Source: Xiphias gladius
Lineage: Eukaryota > Chordata > Actinopteri > Istiophoriformes > Xiphiidae
Length of the DNA stretch: 64,000 nucleotides
NCBI RefSeq assembly: GCF_016859285.1
Contig: NC_053414.1
Coordinates: forward strand, 7,970,017-8,034,016
Direction of reading: 5' to 3'
A model generated the notes under the pieces. The model did not search any database, was not told the origin of the DNA, and saw only the letters and a program-made list of their open reading frames with translations. Position numbers and translations under genes: made by a program. This document shows positions 1 to 12,756 of this stretch, one piece after another. How positions within the stretch are numbered: position 1 is the stretch's first letter; every line of letters starts with the position of its first letter.

Positions 1-3000
1 GGGCCCAGTCTCCCCTGCCTCTGCTCCTCCTCCAGCTCCTTCATGGCGCTCTCCATGCGAATCCGTGCGCAGCTGCGGACCCGCTCCTTCAGCGACTGCA
101 GCTCGTGGTCGAATGCCTGCTGGTATGGCTTGTCTGCAGTCTGAGGTGGAAGATATGGAATGCCTCATTTCGTATCTTCTCGGGTTACTTCTTTACCTAC
201 TACCTTCCCTTATAGGAGACGTGGAGAGATTTATTTCTGGGTTGCAAAAACAGAGAGCCTTTCATATCGTCACTTTATTCACTTCCCTGTTCCCCAGTGC
301 ATGTGTTGCCAAATATTACATTTAAATGGGTAAGAGATGTTTGTAGTGAGTATATCAGAGACGACCGGCAGGTGGCTTTAGATTTAATTATTTCTACCGT
401 TACACCCAACAGATTAAGGGAGACTCGGGACAATATTCTCAGCCGGCTGCATATCACTCCTGTCACCTTGCACTAAATAAATCAATTGGACAAGTTTCTA
501 GATTGGGCATTTATTTCCAGGGAACTCAGTGGGAAGGGCCCGGGACTTTTCCTCTTAGCTCCTCCCTACAGGTAATTGCATCTCTCCTTATCATACTATA
601 AACTTCTTGATACCTTGAACGATACCTTGATAAGGTATCTTTGATCCTGTTGTGCAGAAAAACAAAACAGGATCAAAGATACCTCACCTACTGTTGCCCT
701 CTGGTACGGAGAGATCCTCAGAATGTGGACTGTTTTATAACGGGGAATAACGGGTTGTTTCTGAAGGTCTGGATCCTTTTTCTAGTACTACTTCGCTACT
801 TGGCTGCAGACCTGAGAACCTTGCTTTTAAAGGGGCAAGTGGTCCTTTGTGTGGAAGACCCCTCTCATAAAAATAACTACTGGCACTACTTGATACATAA
901 CATGAAATGGCTACTGATGTCTGGTTACCCCAAACTCACATATATAAGGTGGACTGGAGACTATATTTGATTGAATTCCATTTGATCTATTCATATGTTT
1001 GTTTATTGTTGATTTGTGCTTAAGAACTCTGGCTTTCACTTTGGTTTTTGTTTGTTTATTTTCTCCTTGTTGGCTTGGGTGTGTGTACATGTGGTTTGAC
1101 TTTTTAAGATGTGCTGACTGGCTGTTGGGCTGGAGTCGGTGGTGGGGCCGTCGCGCATTGTATGTGTGGTTTTCTTTTTAAAGTCAATCAGGACATGCAC
1201 ATTTATTTACAGACCTTGATCTTGGAGAAGAATTGTCTGAAGCAGCCTCTTGGGTCCACCTTCAGTGTCCGAGCCAAATCCAGGACGAACTGCATGACGA
1301 TGGCCTGGTGGGCTACCTGCTCCATCAGTGCGTGTTTCTACAAGTACACGGAGAGATTCACAAGGCTCTGCCTGGCTGAAGTAGTTGCTCTTATCCAAAG
1401 CACGCACTCTTCCCACGGCACTCACCTCGTCTATCTCAAGGTCAACACAGATGACAGCAAGGCAGTTAGCCGTCTCTTCACACACCAAATGTGGGTTGTC
1501 TGACAGATACTTCCGACTGTCGTCCCAACGCCGCAACATACCTGATGCACACACAGACAAATCCAGCAAAACGCTGCCTTCGCCTGGAACTCCAGAGGGT
1601 TTTTCGAAACGAGAAGTCAAGTCTGTACGGTGTTGAAATGGCTTAAGTCATGAGAACACTGGTGCCTGGTGACCGACAATAAAACAACTGATGTCAACTT
1701 GTTCCCTTTTCAAAAATGGCTATTTTGTCTTTTGACAAGAAAGGAGTAAAAAAAACCCCAAAAAAACAAGAAGTAGGTTGCAAAAAAAAAATGTTCAAGG
1801 CTCAACATTTTTGAAAGGGGAACTTAACCCTGACAGTGTCATCTGGGTTATCTCGGCTTGTGTGTGGAAAATAGACATTTTTACACGAGGCTGAGGTAAG
1901 AACTTACCAGGGAGGGGAAAGTCAAAACATTCCATCCCGTTTCAGGGCAAGATCTGTTTGCTTCCGCTGCTGAATTGACACAACTGACCTTCGACACACA
2001 AAACTATGAGGCTCTGCAATGTCCAGCTAATTTCATAGGGGGCATGGGATTGATATTTTCAGGAATTATTATTTATTTTCCTGCAAGTCTTGGTAAAATA
2101 CTACAAGCAGCAGTGAGTTCATCACGAGAGAGTGTTTGATAAGATGCTGTATAATTTTAGACTTGTGGAATGCTGTTAGCCTGCTGGCCCTTGCAGTTTA
2201 TCTTTACACCACCACCGAGAGTGTTCCCTGTCCCACCTGCTGTTTCCCACTACAAGTGAAAACACAATTCCCACGTCTACACACCGTGAAAACTGAGTGC
2301 CTGCGGGGTTTAAGATAGTTTATAATAAAGAAACATGTGGGGTATAGCTTAAAGAAAAGGACAATTCGAGGGGGAAGGAAGGAAAATTCGACAAAAATAA
2401 CATCATTCATTGAGACTAAGGCATACCAAAGTGTTTGATTTCCTTTGCATACTTCTCCACAAAGGTCTTGTGCCTCTGCAGCTTTGCCTCCTCCGTTTCC
2501 TCCTTGGTTACAGGCTCGATGTTGAGTACACTCTAGAAAACAAGATAAGGAAAACAGATAAAGCGGCATACTGACAAATCAAAACAACTCTTTCAAATCT
2601 TTCGACCCTGACGCCACACCGTACCTTGCTGAAACCCTCTTTGCTGATAGTGTCGACATTCCAGGGCAGCTTCTTTTCTTCTCGCCGGTGTTCCTCGATC
2701 ATTTTCACAAACGCCTTTTCATCCTTCTTCAGTTTTCTCACTTCTGCCTGGACTCTGTTCAGCTCAGCCTCTCTCTCCACGTCCTCCTCTCCCTCCTTCC
2801 TTCCTTTTTCCAGCTCTCTGAGTTGTCCCCGGGCTTCCTCCAATAGCCTCTTGCATTCAGCAAAGTTGCTCTCCAGATCTTCCCCCCTCTGCTGAAATTC
2901 AGCCATTTTCTCCAACCGTGCCTGTTGTGGCGAGCCAGAGGGAACGAGAGTGGAGACAGAAATGAAATGAAATGACACATACGACGCCTTAGGTGGGAGC

Positions 3001-4990
3001 TGAAATGGTCAAAAAAAAAAAAAAGCTACATTTCACAATGTGCAGACCATTTCGATTATTTAAAAACTAGATCAAATCAGTGCCTGATGTGGGAGAAAGA
3101 TCTCAAATATCATGTAGATATGAGGCTTTATGGGTTGTGTCCGGCTGCAGTGACATACAGTAAAGGTATGAATGAAAGTGATACGTCGGGCCTCATCTGC
3201 TTATCTTCACGACATTCTTTCAGCAGGTAGATGGCCAAATTTGTAAGCTCACGGGCTGAAATGAGCAACGATACCAGCCCGAGACACTTCGAACAGGTCA
3301 GCCAGTGGCGGTACTTGGACTTTCCCGCATCTCGGCAAGCTTTGATTCTACCGCAGAAATCAGAATTAAGAAAATGCAGGTATGAAAACACACAAAGAAA
3401 CCGGGGGGGGCTGGAGACTAAAAGCCAGTCAAGTACTCACCTAACAAGTCATGTGACAGCTGGGCACCGACAAGTTAAGCTTATTACCCAGATTTAGAGG
3501 CAAACAAACAGAGCTTGACCATTGCAGTTGCTGTAGCAACCATACTAGTTGCATAATATATACATCTTTTTTTCCACAACCTTCTGATTTTTGCCTCATA
3601 TTTGACCTCTAACCAAAGTGACACTGACAAGGACTGTGGGAAGTGATACATTATTTCTAGAGCCTAACAAATACTGGACTTTTTTGGCTCGTATGCATGT
3701 AGTTTTTTTAAATTTTATTTATTTATTTTTTTTAAACCTGTGAAACATACAAACATTTTGACGGGGATAGGTTCGATTGTTTGTTAACGAATTATAACCA
3801 ATTTTAAAGCTGAAAAGTAAACTTCTCAGTGACATCTCATCGAGATCAGCTGTAGTGTCGACAACATTTCTAAACAATCTTAACTCAAAGTCCACTTATC
3901 GGAGACTGTGAAATGTAGGAAAAAGCTAGTAAGTGGCCCTTTAGTGAAGATCTAGTCAAACGCTCCTTTTCCAAGATGAAGAGTGAACTTTCATGATCTA
4001 TGTCAAACACTGTTTTTTTTACATTTCTGCACTGCAATGTCTTGTTCCTTCCCAGCCGACATATAAACCGACACGCGATACGATTTGTGTTACGCTAAAA
4101 TCGGCCGATAATATCAGCTTGGCCGATTTTCCAGCGAGGCTCCGATGATCTCCCGCTGATGCGATGCAAAAGCAATCATAACTTTGTCAGTGATGTGACA
4201 TGCCTCACTTTTTTTTTTGTTTTTTTTTGTTAATCGTGGTCACATGCAACAATTGCAAAGTAAATAAATAAAAAAATAAAAATGGTGCCCAGTATTTACA
4301 CAGGGTCACAAATTGGCCCCATAATATTGGAATGTGGCCATAAATTTGGACAGCTGTTAACGAAAATAAATCATGACCCCACAGTCCCACATTTTGCCAG
4401 GTGTTGCCAAACACTGACCGCATGGTTTTGAGGTACGGTCACGATATCTACAGCTGTACCGGCAGAAGCCGGTGGCCACTGGTAGAGCTGCTGTCAATAC
4501 TGTCAATCTTTCGGGACTTTTTCTAGCGTTTTCTTGATTTTATGGCTTTCACGCTATGGGCTGCACCCTTTGCTCTGCTGGTTCTCTCTCGTCTCCCTTC
4601 TTTTTCCTTTTCGTAAATCCCGTCCGTTTAAGAGAGAGAGAGAGAAAAAAAAGGGCTTTATAAATAAACTTTCCCTGCCGGTCTTTAGCCAGCAGATCCT
4701 TTAAGACACGGGATCTGACCGGTCGCAGATTTTCGTGTCACACCTGCCGGTCAAACTCTGCCCGTGCGGGCTGATCCGATCACCGGTCTGTCGCTAAAAA
4801 GTCACTTCTACCGCTAAAACTAACCCGGTACAAGACTCCAAACTTCACGGCTACGACAACTTTCACTGCTGACCCGGTGTCTCATTCTGAACAAGCTCGG
4901 CGTGTCGACGTGCGGACTGGCGACGTCTTCGTCGTCGGACACGTCGATGTGATCCCAGACGCTGTAGTCGACGCCCGCTCCGGTGCTCAT
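1..4990 (-). CDS. cdc37: CDC37-type Hsp90 co-chaperone (C-terminus beyond window)
   Basis: CDC37 delivers client protein kinases to Hsp90 in the cytosol. Six exons join in phase: 4874-4990, 2625-2921, 2427-2532, 1426-1541, 1215-1337 and 1-140 (open at the edge). They give about 299 residues of an expected 380 or so. The start is the ATG at 4988-4990, upstream of the family N-terminus VDYSVWDHI, with Ser18 matching the CK2-phosphorylated Ser13 of human CDC37. Residues about 40-138 form a charged coiled coil ending in PWNVDTISKEGFSK. GMLRRWDDSRKYLSDN and the stretch around ALMEQVAHQ belong to the Hsp90-binding middle domain. The intron between exons 4 and 5 is only 88 bp. Odd points: a six-residue leader replaces Met-Val, the family HPN motif is SPH (residues 25-27), and the following Trp is Met. 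This suggests a diverged paralogue. Family assignment is certain, exact orthology less so. Confidence 0.92.
633..684. repeat. Perfect 19-bp inverted repeat (hairpin) in cdc37 intron
   Basis: Arms at 633-651 and 666-684 are exact reverse complements (AGGTATCTTTGATCCTGTT), separated by a 14-nt loop. Two further copies of ATACCTTGA lie just upstream. It sits in the last visible cdc37 intron. A foldback transposon remnant is the simplest reading. Confidence 0.75.
4097..4130. repeat. Short inverted repeat
   Basis: The 10-bp arms AAAATCGGCC (4097-4106) and GGCCGATTTT (4121-4130) are perfect reverse complements around a 14-nt spacer rich in GATA/ATATC. It lies in cdc37 intron 1. It looks like part of a dispersed foldback element; no function is visible. 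Confidence 0.5.
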
Positions 4991-7900
4991 CTTCCTGCCG
5001 CTCTCCCAGCCCCTCTCCCCGGGGCGTTTTTCCGTTTCAGTCGCCGCAGGGTGACACTGCAGGGCCGTTCGGCTGGGACACGGGACACGGGGACCGGGGA
5101 CCGACAGGGTGTCCGCGGTGTGAGCCGAGGGGACAGAGACGGATCGTGGACCGGTCCTCCGAGCGCGACAGGCTGCCACCGGCCGTTTAAACGGCAGCTG
5201 CGCGCGCAGGGGAACCCACACACGTCATCAAGAGGAGCGGAAGTTTGTTATGTTTCGTTTACAAAATACAAGGGAAAACAAAAGCAAGTAGCTACAGTAG
5301 CTTTCAAAGGGACTTCCTCAGTAGAAAGTAGCTCCGATGAAAGCTGCGGACGATGTGTTCTGTGAACGTGGCTCGATCTGGAGAGAAAATGGTTTGCGGC
5401 TAAATTTTTTCTAAATGCTGTTTAGCGACGACACCAAATTCCATTCACCTCCATTGGGGTGAAAGTTCAGAGACAGATATCTCACGCTAAACCTAACTAA
5501 CCTAAATGACCAGACGCCGCTGGAGAGAACATTTCCATCTCATTTTGGTTCATTTTATCCGCTCGCACTTTGGGCTGAAGCAACCATTTAGCGTTAATTT
5601 GAGGGCGAACCAAGCTTCGCCTCTGCGAAGTACTGCGACGACGGCGACGACGACGACAACACAGCGCCCCAGACAGATAGACCTCTGTAACCAAATACAG
5701 TGGCCTTGACGTGTGTGTTTCCAAAACCCTGCACTCTCACAATTGCAATCGCAAATCACGTGGCGTTTGCCACCGTAAAAAACCACGGGGACAACTGGGA
5801 GAGAGTTCACGGCCGCGCGCACAGGTGTGCTCTCCACTCTCTGGCCGAGCGACCTCGCCGTAATCGTGCCCACGACACTCAGTCGTAGCTTCAAAAATCG
5901 GGACTTGTAAATCCCCTGTCAGTTGCACGCGTGGCTGCGGGGGCAGCGGGAGCTGCACGACGGACCTGCTGTAGTACAGTCGTTTAGGACTGTGAGGAAA
6001 ATCTCTTCCCTATAGTGAGAAAACAGGAGCATCCTTGCAGGTGTGGGCATGTCTGTAAAGTCGCTTCAGTCCTGGGCCATGAACTGCTTTTTCCCGCCAC
6101 TTCCATTTTTCAGCCTCTGAATATTTTCTAATGAGCTTCAAACATGGAGGTAATGCTCATTTCCTTTCGTAGAATAACCACGACTTTTTGAAAAAAGACG
6201 ATTCGAGATTTATTAACGTGGTTCTCGACTATGTTCTTCTTATCGCATTTTATCAATATTAATGTTTAGATACATTAACATGGAGAATTCAGGTTACAAA
6301 AATGCATTTGATCAAAACTGTAAAGTTGTCAAATATGACAACTCATTACGGAATAGTTACCCAACTCATCAGTGACTTGCCTAAAGTTTCTGGTGAAAGT
6401 GATATGAGCTTACAAAAGCCTCATACTATAACTAATAAATAAAATAGGTGAGAATTGATACCAACACAGGTTGTACTCACCTCCAACCATCTCGCTAATC
6501 TTTCCGGTTTCATATGGGTCAACCCCTAGAATGTGAATTATCCACAGAGGCATCGTAACCAGCCTCGGGCACCGTCCGCGGGGCACAATTTAACTTTGAT
6601 GCTCACGTGTTGATGGGAATTGCCACCGTAACATAGAAGGAGAGGCTGCGAGCAAGCACGAGAGCCCATTTTGCCTACGGGGAGGCAGAGCTATCGACAC
6701 GCTCACTGACAGTGAGATCGGTCGATCAGTTTACGTATTGGGCTCATTTAACAAAGGGTGGGACACCGACGACCGCTGGGTTAAGAGCAGGGATGTAGTA
6801 TTCCAAAAGAAATAGTGGACCTAAGTATTTACTAAGTTCTGTTACTGTTGGCTGAATACATTTGACAAACCTGCAATAAAACTATATTAGAGCCTCTCAA
6901 ATAATAAGTTTTGAAATATAAATAGTTAGCTAATGTGAATTTTTCTAATGTTTTTAGAAACATTACTGATGTAAATAAACCTCCAGCAGCTTTAGAAAAG
7001 TTTAGCGACTTCGACTGGGGTATTATTTAACATTACTCCCTCCCTGTATCGAGACCAATCCATCAGACAGTGGAAGCAGTTTCTTATCCCGTGGTCTCAG
7101 TTTTTAACTTTTTTTGGACATGTACAGTGGAGTGTCTTATTCCCAGGGTCCAATGAAGACCTCTCAAAGCCCGTGACAGAACGAATGTGCTATAACGTTG
7201 CAAAATCTCATAGACTAGCAGGAGGGTCACACGGTAGTTACGCTATCCTGTGAAAAGAGGCTGACAGATGCTCACATTTCAGATTGTTCATGCTTTCTTG
7301 ATTATGTTACAAACTCTTGATTATTAATGACCACTACAGATACGTGTGATTATTTGTCGATCCGGTTATATATACCGTATATATACCATATATGTATGGG
7401 GCCCGCATTTAGGTGCTACACCACTGGTTGAGACGGCTCTATTGTAAAGCCTACAGTTAAGCAAATGGACAGTAGTTTGATGGCAGTGCAGATATTGCAG
7501 GTTGAGATTTCATTAGCTATGACAGGAAGACACCATCAATAGTTTATCTATTAAAATAAACTGTTCTTTATGTCCTCTTTCTTTTCCTTCCCTCTAAATT
7601 TCTTCCTGTAAGGGAAAGGAAAAGAAAGAGAGGGCATTGTCATGCCTGGGATTTACTCGCTCCACCTTAAATTGTCTCTGCAGTGGAGTTTCCTGCAAAG
7701 GCCTCGGAGAACCAGAGTTCTGACGAAGACTCTCACAGACAGGGAAACTGTAACTACTACATCCACTTGGGGTTTCCTACACTTGCCGTTTTGCCACACT
7801 GTAAAACAATCTTTCATTTACGATGAAGCAAGGCCAGATTCTTACATTGGATAACTGGAATCTAAGGCCAATCTAGATTCTTTAATATTTTAAGTTGACA

Positions 7901-9513
7901 TATTTAGAAGATAAAAAGCGGATAATGTACTGTTTTTAACATGCTGGTGCATCAGTATTGTGGTGTTTTAACACTGTCTCGTTTATTTACTGTTAATAGA
8001 CAGTACCTTATTCCATGAAACTACTTTAGAATGCAATAAAAATGTCAATGAGAGGGATTGGGAAATGATACCATTTATTCATGCTTTGTAAATAAACTTA
8101 TTCACAGTGTATAATTCTTTATTGGAATTCCATTGTGAAATTCATTATGATACAGATTTCGCTTGTAGAAATTCCTCTTTTCTATTGTCACTCAGCTTGT
8201 GCAACAACAAAGTGCACACACATAGACATATCCGGAGTATAAGCGCATACACAAAGGAACTGCTGATGAATCAGTGGCTGTGGGTTATTGCAAGGTCATG
8301 CTCCGGCTTTAAGCGGGTTTAACACAAGGCTGTGAAGTTCAGTGTTAGGATTTTAACAAAATATGGAACTTACTATATGTACCACTTCTCTAAATAAAGT
8401 ACAAAAGTCTTTTCAGTATCATGACCAAAATAAAATAGTGAAAAACAGTATAACAGCAAGTTCACCTCAACAAATGAACAATATATAAATATGTTAGCAT
8501 GAATGTAGTTTTTAAGTTTACGTGAAACTGGTCCTAAAACTTCTTTGAAACAGAAATTAAAAATAGACATTAATCTAATGAATTTTTCTCTAAATGTGCC
8601 AGTGTTTGTCAGAGGCACGACGTTCTAAAACCATTAAGGTGACAGTTCAGAAATACAAACAGACGACAGTAAGATGCAGAAATGACAACAGAGATACAAG
8701 AGCAGAAGTGTTTTCTTGAACGACAAACCTACTGAGAACCACAGGCCCATTGTGTCCGGACCGAAATCGAGGCTGTACATGAGTTCAAGCACAAGACTCG
8801 TGATATTCTATATTTTTCTTACTCAGTTCCCATGGAAAAACCCTAAACAGTGAGCTTATCTTACTCAAGACTAGATCACCAACCAGGTAAAGCAGGCAAC
8901 TGTCGTGGGGCTCCACAGCATCATGGGCCTCAAAGACCCCAGGTGTCTGTGTGGCAATTATTTTGTGGTAATTGTTTACCAAAAAAAAAACCCACAATTA
9001 TAAAACTTAAGTGAGCCCTAAGGTGGCTTAATTGAAATGGAAAATTACTTCTGTGCTGCTTCCTTTCACCGTTCCGTCTGTGGCCTAAACCCTAAGCTTA
9101 TCTGTGTTAAACTTGAGATACAGAGACTTCTGGTGGGATTAGGCTAAATACAGCTGTGCCTAACATTAAACCGAAGCTCCTGCAAACACAACAGTTGGGT
9201 ATAGGAGAGGAAGTGACCATTCAGTCGTTGGTCCACTCAGTACTTATGTTACACAAGTCGAAAGAGGACCTCGGCTCTTTTTTTAATCACGTTATGTTGG
9301 GCATTTTCTTTCATCATCATCGCATCAGATAGCGTCACTAGACAGATGACGGAAAATGAAGGCGAGAGAGATGGAACAAAGGCCCCCGGCCAGGCTCAAA
9401 CCTCGGACGTTACAGTTGATGGTCGGCACCTTAAACTCTGCAGCTAACCATAAAACAGCTGCTCCAACTGTCCATGAATACTGTCCATACCGATTTCACA
9501 CCTTCCCACGGAC
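4991..9513. other. Intergenic region between cdc37 and the first ICAM-like gene
   Basis: The first few hundred bases (about 4990-5260 and 5600-5950) are CpG-rich and should hold the cdc37 promoter. From about 6800 it becomes AT-rich. The stretch 8100-9513 is probably the 3' UTR of the ICAM-like gene; a minus-strand AATAAA at 8118-8123 is a possible end. Apart from the orphan exon at 6481-6553 I see no convincing coding sequence. Confidence 0.5.
6481..6553 (-). CDS. Candidate first coding exon of an unidentified gene
   Basis: The 73 bases start with ATG and stay open for 24 codons (MPLWIIHILGVDPYETGKIS and five more residues). They end at a strong donor, G|GTGAGT. The sequence reads like a real first exon: start codon, hydrophobic stretch, then a polar stretch, then the splice site. 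I do not recognise the product and could not find a partner exon between here and cdc37. A chance open frame is possible. Confidence 0.35.
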
Positions 9514-12500
9514 TTACTCCGTAGTGGGCAATGCAACGTGTTGTGCATTAAAACGAAAAACGTCCTTCAGATTGTACCGTCCCGTCCGGTGAAGTTTGTA
9601 GTAACGCCTGACGCCCATCGTCAGGCCGAAGATAACCAGAAGACCAGCTATTAGTACCCCGGCTATAATGTATGGGATGATGTTGGCTGCGGAGAATAGG
9701 TCGAGGGGGAATGGGTAAAGAAAAAAGGAACAGAGAATAATACACGTCAGACCAATGCGAAAAAATACCGAAGCAGTACTGAAAGCAATGTTGTGTTTTT
9801 TTCCCAATGACTCACTTCCCAGTAGTCATAACCCTGAAGACTGGGCAGGACAGAACTGATCATACCTTTGATAGTCACATTAAAAATCCCTTTGACTGCC
9901 CCCAGGTTGTTGCTGACATTACAGATGTACTGGCCTCCGTTCTCAAAACCTGCGGATCTGATAGTGAGAACACTGCTGTTGGAGGGCGGGAGAACGGGTG
10001 GTGGGACTATCCAAGTGTACGAGGGGCTGGGGTTTCCCACAGCCACGCAGTTCAGTTGTAGCGGGTACCCTTCTGTGACCGTGATTGGATCAGGATGTGA
10101 CGGTTCCTCTAACTGGGGCTTATCTGTGCGTTGATGGAGGGAGGGAGGGAGAAATACAACAAGTCATTACAGCAAAACGGAAACAATTTCTGAAAATTAA
10201 ACAGCTTATCCATCGACACAGTGCACTGTAAAAGAGACAGAAAACCTGTTCCCTATCACAGTGCCCGAGTACTGCCCATAACAGGGTGTTGCCCTTCACT
10301 TTCAGTTTATGCTACTATATACTTTTAATCAACTACATTTCAGAGGAAAGAGTGTTACTTTTCGATCGCCTTCATTTATTTAACAGCAGTTTGCAGACCA
10401 ATGTGTGGCATACGAAACACGGCGAACACGAATGTCAGTACAAAATGTCAGAGCAATCCACCCAGTAGTTGTTGAGATATTATTATTTAAGTCTGGACCA
10501 AAGTGGCGGACAGCATGGCTTTACAGTGTCGCACCGCTACACTTACACCTACAATAACTAACTTGTTTGAGGCTTGGGAGCAGCAGAAACAAGTTTTAAA
10601 CCCAACATTGACACGTTATCACCTTTTAGGTTGATGCGGCGAAGGTGATCCAGCAGACATGAAATAAAATATTGATTTGGAGTGTTTCTGACCACCTGAC
10701 AAATCTCTAAGAATCAATGTGGTCCAAGATTTACTTTCCTATTAGCTCTACTTTTGTTCTCTACAAATGCCGAGGAAAACGACGCTGATGAGAGCAGTGA
10801 AGGTCAGCCAAACCAGTAAAACCAGCAATGAGATGAAAGGGTAACAGCCAAAAATACTTCTTCCAAAACTCCAAAAGAAGCCAACGTGATAACCAAAGAG
10901 AGCTGTTTCTTTTGTCGTAGACAAAAGACAAATCTTGCCTCCTTGCTAAGTGCAAAACAGCAACATTGAGATGTGTCGACTTTGTTGTCAGACTCACAGA
11001 GGACTGTGGCGGTGAGCTTTTGTGACGACACCAGTGGAGGATGCTGCGGTCCATCGGGTCCCAGCTCTAGCTTGGCCTCGCACCAGTACTGGACTCCATC
11101 ATCCTCTTTACTGGTGCTGATGTTCATAGTGAAGATCTCAGTCACTGGTTTCTTGTTTGTGCTGTTCTTGTACTGTGGTTGACCCAGTGGCGTCTGCCCC
11201 CTGTAGAAGGTCACGGCGAGGTTTCCAACGGGGGCAACGCGCTGTACTTCACACTGCAGGGTGTAATGATGGCCCTCAAACATCGGCCCAGAGTGATCAA
11301 GGAGGCCGATGGACACGCCGTCTGGAGGCTCTGTGGAGACGGGGAAGAAGAGACAAGCTGAGAGAGACACACAGAGGGAAGGACAATCAAATCAAGCTCG
11401 AGAGTATAGATCCCGTTAAGTGTTTTGTTCAACATCAAGGTAACTTACTGTATGCAATTACAGGCAGGACGCTGCAGCACTGGTAATCAGAAGCATTCCT
11501 ATAAAAGCACAGGGCAGATGTGTCCCACTCAGTCATTCTGTCCACCGTCCATAAAATGGTGGTTCCGTTTTTTGTAAGGACTCCCAGAGCTTTTTCCACG
11601 TCAAACACGTCGTCGCGACAGGTGGACTGGCACACGGAGCAGGTGGCGCTGGTGGGGTCGCCATGCTTCACCACCAGCCTGGGTGGGGTGAACACGGGCT
11701 TATCTGCACAGTGTTCGTCTGTAGGGAAAGACACGAAAAGGCTGTGATTTTAAACGGTTTGATGCAAAATCAGCAACCAGATACACTATTAAAGCATGTT
11801 AAACATTCAAGAAAACAAAAGTTAATTAGTGCTATGTATCCTGTCACTTTTTTTTTTTAGTCATTCTATGTATAATTGAACAAACTCCTTAATTGCTCTG
11901 ATGGTATGTTGCCAGGCAACTTAAAAGGGCCTATAAACCTAGCATTTGCAGTTGTCCTGCCTTGATGTTATTTGCCACATAATCTTGTGAGTATTTTACA
12001 TGACATTCACCCAAATGTACCTGAAGGTGTCGGGGCAGGGTGTAAGAGTTGTTCGACACGACGTCGAAACTGTTATTCCTTCGCACTCTGCTGGTAATCT
12101 GAGTTTACACAGTCACGTTGTTCCGATCGATTTGCTTGCCTCTAATCAATCCCCGAATCCACCGATGAGGTTACGGGTCCTGGGGTCTACGGCTATTTTC
12201 CGGCGGCTCGCCGAATATTACAGATTCACTCCCAGAACTGACTGTAGCCCAGTACTGGTGAGGCAAAGATATCGCTATCTCGGGTCTACGCTGTGCGAGT
12301 TTCTGCAACCCGCTCCAGATCCAGATGTCGTTCGATTACTATTCACGAAGTACAGTTCTGCCAGAGGAGGGTGATTCCCGAACCTTCATTACTACAGCAA
12401 CTGTATAAACGCCATGCAACACTATAAAGAACACTGCAAAGGCTGCATCATACGCTACAAATACATACAATACCACAGGTCAAACAAAAAGTGATTCGGC

Positions 12501-12691
12501 AAACACGCCGTTAAAAATGAAAGTACATGGGCTGATAAAAGGGGAGACGTGTTTTAAGTTGGAAGTGTGAAAGGCGTATAAAAAACAAAACAAAACAACA
12601 ACAAAAAAGAAAACTTACCGCAGCTGGACACTTGGAAGTCGCGCAGCAGATTCGCCAGACAAGCAACCAAAAAGATAAAAGGGTAAAACAT
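9514..12691 (-). CDS. ICAM-like cell-adhesion receptor, three Ig domains, transmembrane (copy 1)
   Basis: Single-pass surface adhesion molecule; ICAMs bind leukocyte integrins. Five exons join in phase: 12619-12691 (signal peptide), 11449-11718 (Ig 1), 10998-11330 (Ig 2), 9866-10123 (Ig 3) and 9514-9686 (membrane span and tail), giving 368 residues. Domain 1 has the ICAM-type paired cysteines (CSVCQSTC) and the [11 protein letters not shown] signature. Domain 2 has [11 protein letters not shown] and [10 protein letters not shown]. Domain 3 has YPLQLNC and [11 protein letters not shown]. The membrane segment is about residues 314-334, followed by a basic juxtamembrane stretch RRYYKLHR like that of ICAM1. 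At least six N-glycosylation sequons are visible. All Ig exons are phase 1-1. The start is the ATG of a hydrophobic leader that ends in a GTAAGT donor. Linkage to CDC37 matches human 19p13.2. Which ICAM it corresponds to cannot be told. Confidence 0.87.
10446..10520 (+). repeat. Fragment of an interspersed repeat
   Basis: This short piece (GTTGTTGAGATATT followed by GTCTGGACCAAAGTGG) matches the end of the longer repeat at 47400-47945. It lies in the intron between Ig 2 and Ig 3 of the first ICAM-like gene. Confidence 0.55.
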
Positions 12692-12745
12692 CGCCTCGTC
12701 CGAGAAATGGCTGAGCCCCGCGGCTGCTCGGGGGAGAGTCCGTCT

Positions 12746-12756
12746 GAAACCGAAAC
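12746..12756 (+). promoter_or_regulatory. ISRE-like motif upstream of ICAM-like copy 1
   Basis: GAAACCGAAAC fits the interferon-stimulated response core GAAANNGAAA. It lies 55 bp upstream of the ATG of the signal-peptide exon. Binding by IRF or STAT factors is inferred from the motif only. Confidence 0.5.

Noticed and set aside
4877..5365. 162-codon plus-strand open frame over the cdc37 start
   Set aside because: Antisense shadow of cdc37 exon 1 and its GC-rich promoter.
12000..12374. 124-codon plus-strand open frame in intron 1 of ICAM-like copy 1
   Set aside because: No recognisable motif, no supporting splice or promoter context, and it lies antisense inside a well-supported gene.
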